Positions 21,283 to 32,657 are shown, counted from the first letter of the stretch. The stretch is DNA of 64,000 nt from Aspidapion aeneum (GCA_963576565.1 OY755038.1:178056438-178120437), one strand, 5' to 3'. Numbers and translations are program-made. Notes: generated by a model from the letters alone, not told the origin.

Positions 21283-22279
21283 TGTCGGGTGTGATTTTGG
21301 TTAAATCAATCCCTAAATGCGAGTGTACCGTTAGGATCTCGCATGTATGGTTGATCCAATCAATAATCCAAATAAAATAAAAAGAACCAAATAATTAAAT
21401 TGACAAATTTATAATTGATAAATAAAAAACTCTTTTACATAAACGTTGTCCAAAATTATTAATTTTGTAAGTTAATAAAATAATAAAATAAAATCAAAAA
21501 CATCAAAAAAAACATAAAGTCAAAAGCAATATAAAATTAATTAACAGCAAGACAAGATCCAAATGACAATTTAAGCTAAATACAAAAAATATAACTTACC
21601 AGAGTACTATCGGGAAATACTGCCCTGGTGGCATGTATATCATTTTGAACAACAATTATTATTTTGAAAAAATAAAATAAAAATACTAAAATGTTAATTT
21701 ATCAAAAATTAACTTTTAAAATTAACTTTTAAGTGAAGATAACTTTAAGCTTAATAACCTCAAGACTCAAAACTGAACTACCGACTTGTTTCCTCAAAGT
21801 TACGCTTTTTATGCAAGGGAGGCTGGGACAACCTACCCTGGTAGGGAACTCATTATCCCCCCTTTGGAGAGCTTGGGGGAACCAAGTCAGTGGCGTTTCT
21901 TATAATCCTAGATTTTACTCTATCATTATAGTTAATGTGTTAGACAAGAAAACCTAACCAAAAACAGAAATAAAATAACATTTTTATTGACAACACTTTC
22001 TTATCTCAAAGTTTTTTGATAGCCAATCACGATAAAGGGAAAACCCTCTATCTACTTGATGTATCCCCTCGTTTAACCATTACGACTCCCACTCTAGACT
22101 TTTCAGCAGTTTTCCTGTCATCAACCAATTTTCTGTGTGGTAGGCGGCAACCAGTTGTTTACCATTTTGGAGGGAGGCGGAACCACTTTCTTATCTTAAC
22201 AGAACCATATTTTGCGTTTTTCGTTTTTCCAAGATGGTTTCATACAGTGGCACAGTCAGGGGTAAATTCATTCCTGACA
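21283..22279 (-). repeat. Gypsy 3' LTR
   Basis: 997 bp, same length as 31110-32106 and differing at only a few bases. It is preceded (on the minus strand) by the G-rich tract GGCGGGGGGCATA at 22280-22293, the likely polypurine tract. Confidence 0.95.
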
Positions 22280-22293
22280 TATGCCCCCCGCCA
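22280..22293 (-). promoter_or_regulatory. polypurine tract of the Gypsy element
   Basis: On the minus strand GGCGGGGGGCATA abuts the 3' LTR. This is the expected place and composition for the plus-strand primer. Confidence 0.7.
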
Positions 22294-23036
22294 ATTTGTC
22301 GGCGACCTCGACGATAAGACGTCCCATGGGTCAAAGGTTGTTTGGATTTGACTATAACCAAACTCTGGAACCATTCATCTATTCTGTGGTACTGACATCG
22401 AAGGCTGGTAGTCGTTTTTAGGCTGTTCGGTGTATTTCCATGTGTTGCACACCATTGACATGTAACAAAACGAGGCATTAGTTCTGGGCTTATCAGTGTT
22501 GGCAGAGTATGAGAGATTTTGTGGTTGTCTTTACAATATTAAAAATTTTAAACTTTAGTTACTTAATCCTGCCTAATTTTTTTTTATTTTGAAATAAAAT
22601 ATATCAAAAGCTGATTTTATACATACAAAAAGGATTTAAACTATTATAGAACAAAATTTAGTTATAATTATAGTACTTTTTAAAAGTTGGGTCTATGTAA
22701 CAGAGCCGTACTTAAACACTAAGTAGGTAATTTATAATCTCTTGTTGCTTATTTCCATTTAATACATACAATAAGCAAAAAGATATCTTAATTTTACCAA
22801 AAAAATCTCTCAAGCTTTTTGCATAATAAACATATTATGACTAATATGTGTACATGCGTATCGAAACATCTTAAAACTCGAGTTTAAAAAATTGTTTCGG
22901 TAAAGGTTAATAAGGTTTCTTATTAGCCCAACCGAACCTGACCTCTCAATAGGTAGGTCCTTTTGTACCAGCTGGTTTTGATTGATTTTCCCCAAAAAAA
23001 ATTTTTTTTTTATTTTTTTTTTATTATATCTTGAGT
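22294..23036 (-). other. Gypsy 3' untranslated region
   Basis: About 740 bases between the env stop and the polypurine tract, AT-rich, with no convincing reading frame. Confidence 0.6.
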
Positions 23037-25025
23037 TCACTCTGTATTGAGTAAAACTTGAAAATTTTCACCTGATGGAAGTGAAATTGTTGCAACTTGA
23101 TTTTTTGTTATTAATTCCGGTAAATTAGTGTTGTTCTTCTTTTCTTTGAAAAATTTTATTAAGAAAATTATCATTATCCCCACTAAAAAAAGTAACATGC
23201 ATGTAATTAAAAAAATTAATAGGACCTCCTCAGTTTTTAAAACAGTCTCGAGATTTTTTAAATCTTCTGCTGTAACTGATTTATAAAACGAGAACATTGC
23301 TATTATGTTTTGCTTCCACAGGATATATAAAATAATAAACGACAAAATTATATTCCAACAAAGAAATAAACCATTGTGCATATTGAATAACGTAGGTGGC
23401 TGAAGTGTTTTAATTTCATGAAAGTCGCTGATAATGTGTCTGACTGCCTCTGCTGTTGAAAGATTGAGATAAGGAGTTGCCATCGACCAATTCTGATTTA
23501 GGCATTCCTTAAGATTTGTAAATACAGGGCTCGCCAAATGATTTTTGTCAAAAGAAATTAAAAATGATTCCAAAGTTGTCCATACTGTAGGAATCAAATG
23601 GATTCCTAAAGATGGCAAAATAATTTTTTGACTGCAAGGAAATCGTTTTTTAATCAAAACATCATTATTGACCAATAATTCGCATTGACAAGGAACTCTC
23701 ATTTCTATGGCTCCTGGCTGGTCATAAAAATGTTCTGGTAAAAATTGTTCTTTATTTGGACATTTTATCTTTACTTTTCTTTTTAAATGAGTAAAAATAA
23801 AAGTGTCATCGTCAACTTTCGAGATGATTGTTTGATTTGAGTGATGACATTTTAAGGGACAAACTTGTGACAGTTCCTTAATGGTTTTGCCAAGAAGTAA
23901 ATTTTGAGAACAAGTACTTCCAAAAGAAGTATCTGACAAATATAATGGCAAATAGCAAAGTTTATCTTTATATGGTTGACATTCTTGTATTAAAGTTCCT
24001 GTTATAGGCCTTACTGATACCAAAGTGTCGTCATAAGAGCTAGAATTTTTAGCTACCGCTATAAAATGATTTTGTTGTAAAAATGTACAAGTTGTGTTAT
24101 ACCAAGCAAAAGGTATAGGCAAAAGTTCGTAAAGTTTCCAACTAACCTTACTGGTTTTTATTGGAATTTTTACTGTGACAACAGTATATGTTTTACTGAT
24201 AGCGCAATCAGCAATTGGAATTTGATAATATTTTGAGATATCAGTAAATGGTATTGCTAATTCGTTATCATAAATTTGAATAATTTTTGAGATATTTTTA
24301 AGTTCTTCTTGAAGTTTTCTTGGAGTTATTATAAATTGTGGAATAAAATGAAATCTACACGAATTTGATAATTCTTGATTTTTAAATGTTAATAATAATT
24401 CAAGTGAAGCTAACAAATTTTTAAATATTTCGCGTCTTAAATAAATGTCATTTTTACTAGAATCTAAAAACTTTTGTAGATTTTTAACTTTAGTCTCTAA
24501 AATTTTAAAATTTGATGATTCAAGATGCGAAAAATTTTTATAATTATCCAAAAAATTATTAAATTGATATTGAAAATTTTGATAAATTTTGGAAACTTCA
24601 TTTTTTAAATTTGTATCATCCATATACAAATTTTCAAACTGCCTTTTGGTAACCAAACCGCAGCACCATGACATTGCCTCACCCAAAAAATCTAAAGATC
24701 TTTTTGACCTACCCTGTATATCTGCAGAATCTCTAGCGGCCATATTATTGTTTATGGAAACGTCATGCAGCAACGCTGTGAAGTTTAGTCTTAATCCGTC
24801 GATCTCCTGGAGAATTGCGCAATCGTGCGTGTCCAGGCAGTGTTCTTTTTCGGCGGTGCGTAGAGTTGCGTAATTCCATACGGTTGGTAATTGCGGTACT
24901 TCAAAAATGAGTGGAAACGAACTTTCGTATATCGTGACGTCGGGAAGTTTGTGTAAATGTGCCCCTGGCACAATTTTTATTGGTGTATTTGTTGAAAATC
25001 CAAAACATATTAGTGATAACCTCAA
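23037..25025 (-). CDS. env: retroviral-type envelope glycoprotein (baculovirus F/gypsy Env-like)
   Basis: An open frame of ~662 codons. The first codon in the open stretch is TTG, and hydrophobic residues there look like a signal peptide without a local ATG, so the true start is probably supplied by splicing, as in other insect env genes. A furin-type site RSKR is at about residues 106-109, followed by a glycine- and hydrophobic-rich fusion-peptide-like stretch (LDFLGEAMSWCCGL). Several N-glycosylation sequons and many cysteines follow. There are two hydrophobic spans near the C-terminus (about 553-575 and 599-623, the latter being the likely anchor) and a ~39-residue basic tail. It would mediate membrane fusion. 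No internal stop is present. Confidence 0.88.
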   Translation of the reverse strand: MRLSLICFGFSTNTPIKIVPGAHLHKLPDVTIYESSFPLIFEVPQLPTVWNYATLRTAEKEHCLDTHDCAILQEIDGLRLNFTALLHDVSINNNMAARDSADIQGRSKRSLDFLGEAMSWCCGLVTKRQFENLYMDDTNLKNEVSKIYQNFQYQFNNFLDNYKNFSHLESSNFKILETKVKNLQKFLDSSKNDIYLRREIFKNLLASLELLLTFKNQELSNSCRFHFIPQFIITPRKLQEELKNISKIIQIYDNELAIPFTDISKYYQIPIADCAISKTYTVVTVKIPIKTSKVSWKLYELLPIPFAWYNTTCTFLQQNHFIAVAKNSSSYDDTLVSVRPITGTLIQECQPYKDKLCYLPLYLSDTSFGSTCSQNLLLGKTIKELSQVCPLKCHHSNQTIISKVDDDTFIFTHLKRKVKIKCPNKEQFLPEHFYDQPGAIEMRVPCQCELLVNNDVLIKKRFPCSQKIILPSLGIHLIPTVWTTLESFLISFDKNHLASPVFTNLKECLNQNWSMATPYLNLSTAEAVRHIISDFHEIKTLQPPTLFNMHNGLFLCWNIILSFIILYILWKQNIIAMFSFYKSVTAEDLKNLETVLKTEEVLLIFLITCMLLFLVGIMIIFLIKFFKEKKNNTNLPELITKNQVATISLPSGENFQVLLNTE

Positions 25026-25336
25026 ACATAAGAAAAAAATACGTTATTTTCTGTTAAATCTTAGAAAAATAATATTTAATAAAATTAATCTAATTTTATG
25101 AGTGATGGTGGTTAATCCTATGTTTGAAAACCCAGATGAAAATGACAAGCATACGCTTCTTACCTACAAGCGTATATCATAGTATAGTGTAATATATACT
25201 TCTTCTGCAATAAGTATATATCTTAATTATAACTAAAAAAAATACTTAGAAAGTTAGTAAATAAACATATTAACCAAAAAATTGTACCATTTTTTTTTAG
25301 TGGTAATAAAAAATAATTAAAAATGAAAATAAAATA

Positions 25337-25836
25337 TTAATTGTTAGAATTTTCTTCCTGATTTTCAAGCACGTCTAATACATCTTCTATGTTTTGATTA
25401 TTATGTGGATTATTTTGGGCCTGACGATTATTTTGTTCTTGATCAAAAATGTTATAAATCTCATCTATAAAACTTTCATCCATGTAAGGGATTGAATAAA
25501 AATTTGGAAACGTTTCATTTATTGTTAAAATGCACATGCAGTGCGAATAAAGTTCTAATGCTTTTTCACTCAAACTGTTCATCGTCAACTGATGGTAACA
25601 TTGGGCAGCTCCTTCAGGATTATATATAGGGCTACTTATATATTCTTTCGCCCAATTAGCGAAATGGCCCAATTCGGCCTCCAAAGGTACAATTTTTTGC
25701 TCAAACAAAAGATGAAATAATTCATCCAGTTCTATTTTATTTACGACTGCTGGTTTAATAACGCGAGAATAATATTCCCACCACCAGAGGAAGTTAGCAC
25801 AGTTGAGCTGGATCTCCTGGCCATAAGAATTGGAAC
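25337..25836 (-). CDS. accessory ORF between pol and env (probably spliced)
   Basis: The longest ATG-started frame is 123 aa (from 25708), but the same frame is open back to 25836. There the minus strand shows a pyrimidine tract and TTTTTCAG, a good 3' splice site. That gives ~166 residues including QLNCANFLWWWEYY-type aromatic residues upstream, a middle with several cysteines, and a low-complexity N/Q/E tail. I recognise no family. It lies where retroviral accessory genes lie, is free of stops, and is separated from env by ~300 bases of non-coding DNA. A regulatory or structural accessory role is conjecture. Confidence 0.65.
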
Positions 25837-25939
25837 TGAAAAATAGGTGAGTTTTTGTTAAAAATGTTTATTTACATGAATTATTTGATTATTTTAGGTC
25901 AATTAATAATGACGTATATTTTTTCCTTTTTTTTTTTTT

Positions 25940-28900
25940 TTAATTCTCCGCATTTTCCTCCCATGAATCATAGTATGGTAAAATACGAGAGACATGCACG
26001 ACGTCTTGTTTTGAATTTTTTAATGTTCCTTTGCGAATTAAATAATCTACCTCATTTAGCTTTTTTTCCACGATATAAGGACCAAAGTATTTTAATAGCA
26101 ATTTTTCAGTACGCCCCACCTTTCGGATCGGTACAAAAATTTTAACTTTTTCGCCTTTTTCAAATTCAATATGCCTATGCTTGCTGTCATAGCGAATTTT
26201 GTCTTGCGCTTGTCTATCCTGTATATTTTTTATCGCGTTATTACGTACTACAAGGGCCCTCTTTCTAATTTCACTCACAAATTCCATTTTTGTGGGTAAA
26301 TTAAGGGAAGCATCAGTTGGCAATACTGGTTCTCTGGCATAAACCAACATAAAAGGGCTATACTTGGTTGTGCTTTGAACTGATGTGTTATAACTAAAAA
26401 CCGCGTGACAAACATACTCGCACCAATCATCGTGATTTGAATTGGTGTATAAACTTAAGATATTTGCTAAAGTTTTGTTTAGTCGTTCACAGAGCCCATT
26501 TGTTTGGGGATGAAAAGATGTAGTAAAAAGTGATGTTATTCCCATAATTTTTAAAAGTTCTGAGACCAATTCACTTTTGAACTGGGCTCCGCGATCTGAT
26601 AAAATAAAAGATGGAGTCCCGTGTCTGGTTATGACGTTTTCTAGTAAAAATTGAGCTACAGATTCTGCCTTTGCGTTTTTTAAGGGTTTTGCCTCAGCCC
26701 AACGGGTCGCAAAATCAATACATACACAAATAAATGTATTAGAGTTTTTACTTATTCTAAAAGGACCTAGCAAATCGATACCAATTTTTTGAAAAGGGGT
26801 GCCCACTTTTAGGGGTTGTAACAAACCTGCTGGCTTGGTTGTCGTTCCTTTTCGGAGTTGACAGTCTTGACAACCTTTCACATATTTAGCTACGTCTTTT
26901 TGCATACCATCCCAATAATACCTATATTTAATTTTATTATATGTTTTGAGAAAACCTAAATGACCTGATAAAGGTTCATTATGATTAGAAAATAAAACTT
27001 CATGTTTTACTGCGTTAGGTATTACCAACAGTTCGGAGTTTCCTTTATCGCTTGTGTTGCGTTTATATAAAACATTTTCGATTAAAATATAAGATTTTGA
27101 TTTTTTCCGATCTAATAACGAAAAATTAATATCGTCCGGATTTTTTAAAATAGACATAATTTTTTCTAGTTTTTTGTCATTTTTCTGCAAAGTTGCAATT
27201 GAGTCACTGTCGAGAATGTATGTCGGTACGTCGTAGTCGTCCGGGTCTATTACAGAGTCCGGATAGTCTATCGGATTTCTAGATAAACAGTCCGCATCTC
27301 TGTGTGCTTTTCCACTTTTATGTTTTACAGTATATGTAAAATCGCTAAGTTTTATGGACCATCTGGCCAATCTTCCATTTAAATTTTTTATATTTTTTAA
27401 CCAACACAAGGCATGATGATCGGATACTATGTCAACTTGTCTTCCGTACACTAAAGGGCGGAGTTTAGTTAAACTCCAAACTGCGGTTAACGCTTCTAGT
27501 TCTGAAGAACTGTAATTAGTCTCTGGCTTCGACAAAGTTCTGGAAAGGTAAACAACGGGATGCAATTCGTTTTTTTTTCATTTTTTTCTAAAAGAATAGC
27601 ACCTAGTCCCAATTTTGAGGCGTCTATTCTTAATTCACAGTCTAAATTTGGATTAAAATGAGCTAGTACGGGAGCTGACGTTAGTTTTGACTTTAGTTCC
27701 TCAAATGCGTCTTGGTGTTCTTTTGTCCATTTAAATTTAACATCCTTTTTAATTAAATTATATAGGGGTTTAGCAATTTTAGAGAAGTCTGGAATGTGCC
27801 GCCTATAAAAATTCATCATTCCAAGAATACTTTGAACTTTTTTTACTGTTTTTGGGGGTTGAAGGGCCTGAACTGCGAAAATTTTTTCTGGATCGGGTTT
27901 TATCCCTTCCTTTGAGACTATGAAACCTAGTATTTTAATTGTTTCCAACGCAAATTTACATTTTTTTAATTTTAAAGTTAATCCCGCATTTCTTATTCTG
28001 TCAAATACTTTTTGCAACCTTATTAAGTGCTCGTCAAAGGTTTTTGAGTATACTATGACGTCATCGATGTAAATTAGCGCTTCTGACCATTTTAAACCTT
28101 CAAAAACTTTGTCTGCCAATTTTTGAAACCTTGCAGGACCGTTACAAACTCCAAAGGGCATAACCTGAAATTCCCACAGTCCGTCTTGTGTAATAAATGC
28201 TGTTTTTTCTTTAGAAGATTCCTCTAAGCTTATTTGCCAAAAACCACTAAACATATCTAAGCTAGAAAAATATTTTGCATCGTTTAGGTAAAAAAGAACG
28301 TCGTCCACTAGTGGAATTGGATATACCTCTTTCTTTGTTAGGAGATTTATTTTGCGATAATCGGCACAGAACCGATAAGAGTTATCAAGTTTTTTAACCA
28401 ATACAACAGGGCTAGACCAAGAGCTATTACTTGGCCGTATAATATTATTTTCAAGCATTTCTTTTATTTGCGAATTTATTATTTCTCTTTCTTTTTGTGA
28501 CACCCTGTATGGTTTTGAGCTACACGGAGGGTTGTCACCTGTGTCGATAACATGTTGTGTCAAATTTGTAAACCCTACCTCCTTTGGGCTTAAAGCTAGA
28601 ATGTCTTTATTTTTATTTAAAAGATCTATCAGTCGTTTTTTATTCTGAGGAGATAAAGAATCGTTTATATTATATGAGAAGTCTGAGCTTATCTTGTTGA
28701 CTTCCTTTGTTATAAATACTTCGTTTGTTATAAAGACTTCCGATAAATCCACATTGCAAATGCGTATTAGCCTTCCAAATGCTGTTCCAGCAAAAATTTT
28801 TATCTTAGATTGCTTGCAGCTTAAAATGCTTACAAAAACGCAATTGTTTTTAATATGAATAGGCGTTTTAATAACAAGTCCTTGTTTTACTAAGAATTGC

Positions 28901-29580
28901 TCATTGTGTTCAAAATAAAAATTAGAAATTGCCATCTCAAGTGGATAAGAAAACTTTGGAATATAAAGTTCTACTTCTACAATACTGCCAAAAGTTAAAA
29001 TTATATCATGGGCGAGACAAACCTTGAAGTTCTTTTCGATTTCGTGAACTTCATTCAAAGTCAAATAATTTTCTACCAGAGATTGTGTAAAAGGCACAGA
29101 AGTCGATATTTTTGAAAAATAAATATTTTTTTCTAGAAAGTTTATAACAGCTCCATATTTATATAAAAATTTGACTCCCAAAAGTAGTGGTTTTGGTAAA
29201 GTTTGAATAACCAAAGTATCAACTGTAATTTTCGAATTTCCAAAAGAAAAGTTTATAATATTTGTGCCTAAAACTTGAATTTTATGGCAATCCGCAGTTT
29301 GCAATGTTCTGGAATTTTTTTTTATAGTTTGAAAGTGCTCAAAAAAATTTGCACTACAAATATTCTCAAATGAGCCTGTATCAATAATAATATCAATATT
29401 TTTACTCAAAAATATACCTTGAACGACCAAAATTTTTGAGGAATGCATATTTAAGTTAATTGATGGGTAGTCTTTTGGTAACTGGTTAAGAAAAAATAGA
29501 TTTTCAGTCTCTTGACCAGGGGTTGGTTGGGGTTGGGGTAGTGGTTTTTTTAAAGGGGTGACGTTTTTAGTTAACGGCAT
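25940..29580 (-). pseudogene. pol: Gypsy pol: protease, RT, RNase H, integrase (one frameshift)
   Basis: Order along the protein: aspartic protease (IIDTGSFENI), reverse transcriptase (YRFCADYRKIN; LIYIDDVIVYS with the YIDD catalytic box), RNase H (LRIDASKLGLGAIL ... SELEALTAV ... VDIVSDHHAL), integrase zinc domain (HLGFLKTYNKIKYRYYWDGM then CQDCQ), integrase core (GIDLLGPF; ILSDRGAQFK; ERLNKTLANIL) and a GPF/Y-type module (KYFGPYIVEKKL). It overlaps the end of gag in another frame, so -1 frameshifting is the expected way of expression. The two long frames 29580-27496 and 27565-25940 are joined by a one-base error in an A9 run at about 27571-27579 within RNase H. That may be a mutation or a homopolymer sequencing error. 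Otherwise all catalytic residues are in place. Confidence 0.93.
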
Positions 29581-31076
29581 CCCTGTGACTCGTTTGGGTT
29601 GTCACAGATAGCCAACAAAGGTTTTTCAGTCTCAGTAGACTGTTTCTGCCTTCCGGCACATGGGCATTGAGAAGTGGTAGGTTCAGTGAGTGCAAGTATA
29701 GTAGATTTTTGTACTTGCTGTGTTTTTTTCGGGAATCGGCATGTAGTTTGAAAATGTCCTGTTCTTTTACAATTAAAGCAAATAGGACGCCCTGTATTTG
29801 TTCTTGTTTTTACGTAAGGTTGATAGTGAAAATTTTTTCGGTTATCCTGATATCTTTTTTGAATTCGCCTAGTATCATTTTGTTGATATTTTGTGTTTGG
29901 CAAAGAAACCTGATTGTTATTAAAACCGAAGTTTTGTTTCTTAAAGTTAAAATTTTTAAAGTTTGGACTTTGAAAATTTGGTTTTTTCAAATTTTGATTA
30001 TCATTTTGATTTTTCTGAGGCCATTTTTTCTGACTTGTACCAGGTTTTTCGGACATTGTCAAAACCTCAGAAAATGACTTGGAAAGATTTGAAATGTTTT
30101 GAATTCCACTTATACGATTTAATAATTTTAGAAGACCTTCTTCATCTGTGGGCGGATTTTCTTGTAACATAAAATAATTTGTCAAAATAGAAGCATGCAA
30201 ACCTGCTTCAAAATATTCTAAAAAATTTGAGAACGTCATAGCAGCATCGTATTCATTGCAAATATTTGAAATACGGTAAAAATAGCTCTTAATGTCTTCA
30301 TTTTCTCGTTGTTTCGTATTCATTAGTCGTAACTTTAATTCACGCTTAGCAGAAACTGAACCAAATCGCGTTAAAAAATCATTAGAAACGTCTCTCCATT
30401 TTTTATTTTGATTGCCCGCGTTTTCCTTATATTTTTTAAACCAAGTAAAAGCCGCATCAAGCAGGTAAGTGCCAAAATACATCAATTTTTCTTTTTCAGA
30501 CCAATTGTTTAAAACAGCGCACCTTTCATAACTTTTTAGAAAATCACGCGCTTTTTTCTCTGAGGGGTCAAACAATTCAGGGGATATATATTTAGGCGTT
30601 GCCGGCGTCGCCAATTCATTTCTTATATCAGAGATAGTAACATCGGCCATATTTAAACGTTTTATTGATTCTTCACTGTCAGAAAGTTCAATAATTGAAA
30701 TATAACTTGTTTCAAAAGAAGAACTGGAATTTGGTTTTAGTGTCTGGGTTGAAGACCCTGATAACTCAAATTCCTCTTGCGTAGTACTTTGTAGATTTTC
30801 TAAATTAGGGCCAGGGGGTAGAACAAATTTGAGCTCTGAGAGTCTTGAGGAAAGCTCAGTGATACCTGGCTCTAATTCAGTACTACGCACCTTAGGTAAA
30901 AATTGAAATAATTCCGGTAATGATGTATTTGGGGTACTACTGTTACTATCACTACTTATAATAGGGGTAACTTGCCTTGCTGTTGTTGTATTAAAAGTAA
31001 GTTTAGGTAAATTTGCACTTCTTAGCACCCTATCTGTCTTAGGTATTTTACTTTTATCTTTATCAGACTTGGACAT
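29571..31076 (-). CDS. gag: Gypsy Gag polyprotein, 501 aa
   Basis: It starts with ATG (MSKSDKDKSKIPKTD) ~34 bases after the 5' LTR. The N-terminal ~140 residues are S/T-rich and low complexity. A capsid-type retrotransposon gag domain follows (about 165-290, with ARDFLKSYERCAVLNNWS and WRDVSNDFLTRFG), then an N/Q/F-rich stretch. One CCHC zinc knuckle (CFNCKRTGHFQTTC, about residues 443-456) binds the genomic RNA. It packages the RNA into virus-like particles. The frame is intact and its end overlaps pol by about 10 bases. Confidence 0.93.
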   Translation of the reverse strand: MSKSDKDKSKIPKTDRVLRSANLPKLTFNTTTARQVTPIISSDSNSSTPNTSLPELFQFLPKVRSTELEPGITELSSRLSELKFVLPPGPNLENLQSTTQEEFELSGSSTQTLKPNSSSSFETSYISIIELSDSEESIKRLNMADVTISDIRNELATPATPKYISPELFDPSEKKARDFLKSYERCAVLNNWSEKEKLMYFGTYLLDAAFTWFKKYKENAGNQNKKWRDVSNDFLTRFGSVSAKRELKLRLMNTKQRENEDIKSYFYRISNICNEYDAAMTFSNFLEYFEAGLHASILTNYFMLQENPPTDEEGLLKLLNRISGIQNISNLSKSFSEVLTMSEKPGTSQKKWPQKNQNDNQNLKKPNFQSPNFKNFNFKKQNFGFNNNQVSLPNTKYQQNDTRRIQKRYQDNRKNFHYQPYVKTRTNTGRPICFNCKRTGHFQTTCRFPKKTQQVQKSTILALTEPTTSQCPCAGRQKQSTETEKPLLAICDNPNESQGCR

Positions 31077-31090
31077 TAATTAACCATACA

Positions 31091-31109
31091 ATCCTAGCCT
31101 CCACCAAAT
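31091..31109 (-). promoter_or_regulatory. candidate primer-binding site of the Gypsy element
   Basis: On the minus strand the bases right after the 5' LTR read ATT and then TGGTGGAGGCTAGGATT. A TGG start is what the CCA end of a tRNA needs. I could not assign the tRNA. Confidence 0.5.
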
Positions 31110-32106
31110 TGTCAGGTGTGATTTTGGTTAAATCAATCCCTAAATGCGAGTGTACCGTTAGGATCTCGCATGTATGGTTGATCCAATCAATAATCCAAAT
31201 AAAATAAAAAGAACCAAATAATTAAATTGACAAATTTATAATTGATAAATAAAAAACTCTGTTACATAAACGATGTCCAAAATTATTAATTTTGTAAGTT
31301 AATAAAATAATAAAATAAAATCAAAAACATCAAAAAAAACATAAAGTCAAAAGCAATATAAAATTAATTAACAGCAAGACAAGATCCAAATGACAATTTA
31401 AGCTAAATACAAAAAATATAACTTACCAGAGTACTATCGGGAAATACTGCCCTGGTGGCATGTATATCATTTTGAACAACAATTATTATTTTGAAAAAAT
31501 AAAATAGAAATACTAAAATGTTAATTTATCAAAAATTAACTTTTAAAATTAACTTTTAAGTGAAGATAACTTTAAGCTTAATAACCTCAAGACTCAAAAC
31601 TGAACTACCGACTTGTTTCCTCAAAGTTACGCTTTTTATGCAAGGGAGGCTGGGACAACCTACCCTGGTAGGGAACTCATTATCCCCCCTTTGGAGAGCT
31701 TGGGGGAACCAAGTCAGTGGCGTTTCTTATAATCCTAGATTTTACTCTATCATTATAGTTAATGTGTTAGACAAGAAAACCTAACCAAAAACAGAAATAA
31801 AATAACATTTTTATTGACAACACTTTCTTATCTCAAAGTTTTTTGATAGCCAATCACGATAAAGGGAAAACCCTCTATCTACTTGATGTATCCCCTCGTT
31901 TAACCATTACGACTCCCACTCTAGACTTTTCAGCAGTTTTCCTGTCATCAACCAATTTTCTATGGGGTAGGCGGCAACCAGTTGTTTACCATTTTGGAGG
32001 GAGGCGGAACCACTTTCTTATCTTAACAGAACCATATTTTGCGTTTTTCGTTTTTCCAAGATGGTTTCATACAGTGGCACAGTCAGGGGTAAATTCATTC
32101 CTGACA
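31110..32106 (-). repeat. Gypsy 5' LTR
   Basis: 997 bp, TGTCAGGTG...TTCCTGACA. It holds the promoter and polyadenylation signals of the provirus by position. It is nearly identical to 21283-22279 (visible differences at a G/A near the start, T/G, T/A, A/G, and TGTGTGG against TATGGGG). Confidence 0.95.
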
Positions 32107-32657
32107 ATATCAGTACCAATATGGTTGGTGTATATATGTTTTACATTTAGAAAATCTTGTTTGAATAAAATTAAAACGTTGGCATTGTCTCTTATTAAAT
32201 GTTTAGGTATTTTTGCATATGTTTGAGAGAGATAGAAACTGTCAATATTATTATGTCGAGCCATACTAAAGTAGTCACGCATCACATCTTGTTTATCGCA
32301 GGCTACGTCATCAAATATAAAAATGGAAAACGGATTTGCTTCTGATGGAGGAATTATATTTTTGCCACTGTTGTAAGCATAGTACCCTATTTCTTTAATG
32401 GGTTTTAATAGATTCTCTAAATATAAATACTTTGGCTGTTATAGACTTTTTGAATACACATACACATTTTTAAACTTTAAACCGTTTGAATGTTCCAAAA
32501 GGCTCAATATAAGGTTGGTTTTTCCACAGTTTGATGGGCCCACAATAAGACATCTAATAGATGATGGAAACAGGAAACCATGTCTTGATGTAGTACTTGC
32601 ATTAATATCATGGTTTTTAACTTCTAACCGCACTTTTTGTTTAACAATCTTTTTCAT
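32107..32657 (-). pseudogene. FtsK/HerA-type packaging ATPase, N-terminal part (A32-like; nonsense codon, split by Gypsy)
   Basis: It starts MKKIVKQKVRLEVKN at 32657. Walker A is LIVGPSNCGKTNL at about residues 38-50. Walker B is SIFIFDDVACDK, followed by a sensor-like stretch FYLSQTYAKIPKHLIRDN. This matches the DNA-packaging ATPases shared by Polintons and large DNA viruses, which pump genomes into capsids. An in-frame TAA at 32439-32441 interrupts it between Walker A and B. The frame runs on cleanly afterwards into the Gypsy LTR at 32106, and the rest of the gene is at 21146-21282. It is divergently arranged with the phospholipase gene, with about 100 bases between the starts. Confidence 0.88.

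Larger units (their letters stand above)
21283..32106 (-). mobile_element. env-bearing Ty3/Gypsy provirus (insect endogenous retrovirus)
   Basis: A complete element with two 997 bp LTRs (TGTC...GACA), 4 bp duplications ATAT (21279-21282 and 32107-32110), gag, pol, an extra frame and env, transcribed right to left. Four-base ATAT/TATA-type duplications and a third env gene are typical of errantivirus-like insect elements, but this gag carries a CCHC knuckle, which classical errantiviruses usually lack. The LTRs differ at only about six positions, so the insertion is recent. Only pol shows a clear frame break. Confidence 0.95.

Noticed and set aside
21733..22351. Identical frames in both Gypsy LTRs (74 and 111-127 codons)
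   Set aside because: They lie antisense to the element inside the LTRs and have no family features. Being duplicated only reflects LTR identity.
29667..30172. Plus-strand frames of 136 and 69 codons within gag
   Set aside because: They are shadows of the intact minus-strand gag, with hydrophobic low-complexity content.
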